Source of the DNA: an uncultured Candidatus Poseidoniales archaeon
Lineage (GTDB): Archaea > Thermoplasmatota > Poseidoniia > Poseidoniales > Poseidoniaceae
Length of the DNA: 32,282 nucleotides
Direction: 5' to 3'
NCBI GenBank assembly: GCA_905182185.1
Contig: CAJJAP010000006.1
Coordinates: 1-32,282 of the forward strand
In this document: positions 30,962-32,282 of the stretch, piece after piece
Position numbering within the stretch: position 1 is the first letter of the stretch
How the letters are laid out: each line of letters opens with the position of its first letter
Program-made: the position numbers and the translations under genes
The notes under the pieces: model-generated
What the model saw: only the letters and a program-made list of their open reading frames with translations
Told to the model about the DNA's origin: nothing
The model's database searches: none

Positions 30962-31320
30962 ATGAGAAAATTGCAATTTTGCTTACTCTAACGATGCTGC
31001 TCGGCTCCCTTGTTGGTTGCCTGGGTGAGGATGATGACGCCCCCTCACTAGTAGGGAGACTGGTATGAAGGTGAAGAAATGATAATTGATATCAAAGAAG
31101 ACGGTTCGGCTGTAATTTCTGATGGAAGTACCGAACTTTGAGTGCCGATGGTGATACCCTTACCCTTACAATCGATGATCACATAGAGGAATACACATTT
31201 GTAATTAAGGGAGATTGGCTGTGGTTGAAGGATTTGGGCGATAATGATTCTTGCATACCTTTAGCACCAGATGCCTATATGCAAGAAGATGAGCAGACTC
31301 CTCCTGCGATGTGCGAATAA
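30962..31320 (+). pseudogene. Small secreted lipoprotein, three frameshifts
   Basis: Joining frames gives 119 residues. The start 'MRKIAILLTLTMLLGSLVGC' is a lipoprotein-type signal sequence with the lipobox LVGC, followed by the acidic 'LGEDDDAPSLVGDWYEGEEM', 'IDIKEDGSAVISDGST' and then the open frame to 31320 with 'LTIDDHIEEYTFVIKGDWLW' and 'PDAYMQEDEQTPPAMCE'. Fixes needed: one A added after ATGAGAAAA (30969), one G removed from GGG near 31055, and one A added near 31137; together they make the length a multiple of three. The alternating beta pattern resembles small lipocalin-like 'G-x-W' domains used for ligand or inhibitor binding, but no family is named. Anchored outside the membrane by inference. 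Confidence 0.6.
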
Positions 31321-31569
31321 TTCTCCAAATCACAGGGCCTAGATTCTACTGCTAATCGCATGGGCCCCCCCTCTGTATTGACGGGTATCGCGTCGGTACC
31401 CAAGCGACTGGCGTATCACGCGTGGGTGTCGGAAGGGGCAGATGTCCGATTTAGAATCTAAGAATATTCTAATGACTTTGTCTGCGTGTATCGATTTTAA
31501 CATCTTAAATGATTGGAAAGGGTAAATGCCGCCTAAAGAAGTATAAACCGGTATTGATTGAATCTAAAT
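31321..31569. other. Intergenic region with GC-rich, foldable core
   Basis: No gene seen. The part 31363-31440 is much richer in G+C than its surroundings. ACCCAAGCG (31398-31406) pairs with CGCGTGGGT (31419-31427) with one mismatch, and the stem can be lengthened through 31393-31397 / 31428-31432 with wobble pairs. An alternative stem GGGTA/TACCC uses 31383-31387 and 31397-31401. A 7-bp inverted repeat TTAGAAT/ATTCTAA follows at 31451-31457 and 31466-31472. It could be a terminator or a small RNA; it does not fit a tRNA or 5S rRNA. Confidence 0.4.
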
Positions 31570-32282
31570 GTGAGCAAACCTGCAATTGTATTTACATGCC
31601 TAATTATGTTGCTACATACCTTGCCGGTTGTCTCAGCACAAGCCCAACCGCCTCCTCCAGATTATACGTTGATTTGTGAGCATACTAATACCAATATAGA
31701 GGTTGATCCAAACACCCCTAATCCTCCAGAAGGTAGCGCAGAATGCACTGTGCAAAATCACGAGAGTTATGCAATTGAGTTATCAATTGAGACAGAATTG
31801 GAATTGGTTGAAACTCAACATGTGAATTCAATTGAAATCCAGGGTAACAGCGAGGAAACCTTCGAGGTTTCTCTGAAAGGGGAAGATGAGATGTTAATGA
31901 GGAGTTTGCTTCTAAAAGTAATAACTAAAGTTACCAAAACCGGAGGGTTTGACTATTCGGACGATGAATCAAGAACCTATAGCAACATTGTCAATATTCT
32001 ACAGTATGCTGGGTTTTCCATTGAAGCACACCAATCTAACGAAGATGTGGAATTAATCGACGGTGAAGAATTACAATTGAGCTACACCATTACCAACACC
32101 GGAAACGGAATGGATTCCATCCTTTTTAATTCGAGGTCATATGCAACACCAGTTTGTGATGAAACAAAACGACAAGAAATCAATGACGGGGGTACTCTGT
32201 GTGAGTTATCGACACCTGTTTCAGATGATTGTGACGAAGAACTGGTTGCTAAGGATGCCGATAATCCCGAGGCGAATGTAAA
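31570..32282 (+). CDS. Secreted protein with CARDB/Ig-like repeats, truncated by right edge
   Basis: An uninterrupted frame of 237 codons from a GTG at 31570 to the window end. The signal peptide is 'SKPAIVFTCLIMLLHTLPVV' then 'SAQAQ', with a plausible cleavage near Ala-Gln. The mature part alternates beta strands and is acidic and Asn/Thr rich: 'ECTVQNHESYAIELSIETEL', 'NSEETFEVSLKGEDEM' and 'LQLSYTITNTGNGMDSILF'. The last is the 'T-I-T-N-T-G-N' pattern of CARDB/NEW3-type adhesive or surface domains. Cysteines in 'TPVCDETK', 'GGTLCELS' and 'SDDCDEE' suggest disulfides. It is free of frameshifts, unlike the genes immediately to the left. Probably a cell-surface or exported protein. Confidence 0.75.
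   Translation, partial: MSKPAIVFTCLIMLLHTLPVVSAQAQPPPPDYTLICEHTNTNIEVDPNTPNPPEGSAECTVQNHESYAIELSIETELELVETQHVNSIEIQGNSEETFEVSLKGEDEMLMRSLLLKVITKVTKTGGFDYSDDESRTYSNIVNILQYAGFSIEAHQSNEDVELIDGEELQLSYTITNTGNGMDSILFNSRSYATPVCDETKRQEINDGGTLCELSTPVSDDCDEELVAKDADNPEANV

Noticed and set aside
30581-30976. 131-residue open frame upstream of the second dehydrogenase
   Set aside because: Only its last 50 residues are the dehydrogenase N-terminus; the earlier part ('TRGGGVLNATADISCPRNRK') is translated intergenic sequence with repeats and a C10 run.
31363-31440. A tRNA or 5S rRNA in the GC-rich patch
   Set aside because: No T-loop (GTTCRANNC), no acceptor stem pairing and no recognisable anticodon arm; no archaeal 5S consensus could be aligned by eye.
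1-32282. CRISPR array, insertion sequence or transposase
   Set aside because: No regularly spaced repeats and no transposase motifs or terminal inverted repeats were seen; the island edges show only the related hairpins.

Overview
The window looks like a piece of a marine planktonic euryarchaeon, most likely Marine Group II (Candidatus Poseidoniales). Domain Archaea is supported by a TFIIB-type factor with zinc ribbon and two cyclin folds (22495-23421, minus), an archaeal 4-phosphopantoate--beta-alanine ligase of CoA synthesis (7510-8253), a Pcc1-like KEOPS protein (3244-3477) and a THEP1-type NTPase (17698-18276). The narrower assignment rests on general impression (AT-rich, compact, many small acidic membrane proteins, bacterial-like enzymes mixed with archaeal information genes) and is an inference.

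Layout. 1-3175 (minus): a frameshifted beta-propeller protein cut by the left edge, a membrane protein with a carboxypeptidase-regulatory-like domain, and HflX. 3244-9438: Pcc1, a TudS(DUF523)-DUF1722 protein, exonuclease III, an FAD oxidoreductase, a NadC-PPS cofactor operon, and a LeuB/IDH-type dehydrogenase. 9679-12027: a possible winged-helix protein and three small membrane proteins of unknown function. 12078-14197: sugar nucleotidyltransferase, short UDP-sugar dehydrogenase and GtrA-like flippase, a surface-glycan group. 14202-20532: glutaredoxin, tandem TerB-like proteins, an orphan adenine DNA methyltransferase, THEP1, GcvH, RNase HI and a GalU-type enzyme. 20584-25768: small membrane protein, HEAT-repeat protein, TFB, and an aconitase/isopropylmalate dehydratase whose small- and large-subunit parts are probably one fused gene split by a single-base indel.

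25.9-31.3 kb is different. It reads as short broken ORFs, but following frames across small indels reconstructs three co-directional minus-strand genes and one plus-strand lipoprotein gene: a second short UDP-sugar dehydrogenase (29927-30715), a very large multidomain protein (26517-29922; GT2 glycosyltransferase, second GT-like module, kinase-like phosphotransferase, SAM methyltransferase, about 1135 residues), a TIGR00725/LOG-like Rossmann protein (25899-26484), and the lipoprotein (30962-31320). I count about 20 frameshifts in 5.4 kb here against two clear ones in the remaining 27 kb. Several lie at homopolymers and I saw no substitution-type nonsense codon. The likeliest explanation is a strain-variable surface-glycan island assembled from low-coverage reads, not a graveyard of pseudogenes. 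The most interesting biology is the reconstructed glycosyltransferase-kinase-methyltransferase polypeptide, whose last two activities recall the WbdD kinase/methyltransferase that caps bacterial O-antigen chains. From 31570 an intact secreted protein runs off the right edge. I found no rRNA, tRNA, CRISPR array or insertion sequence.
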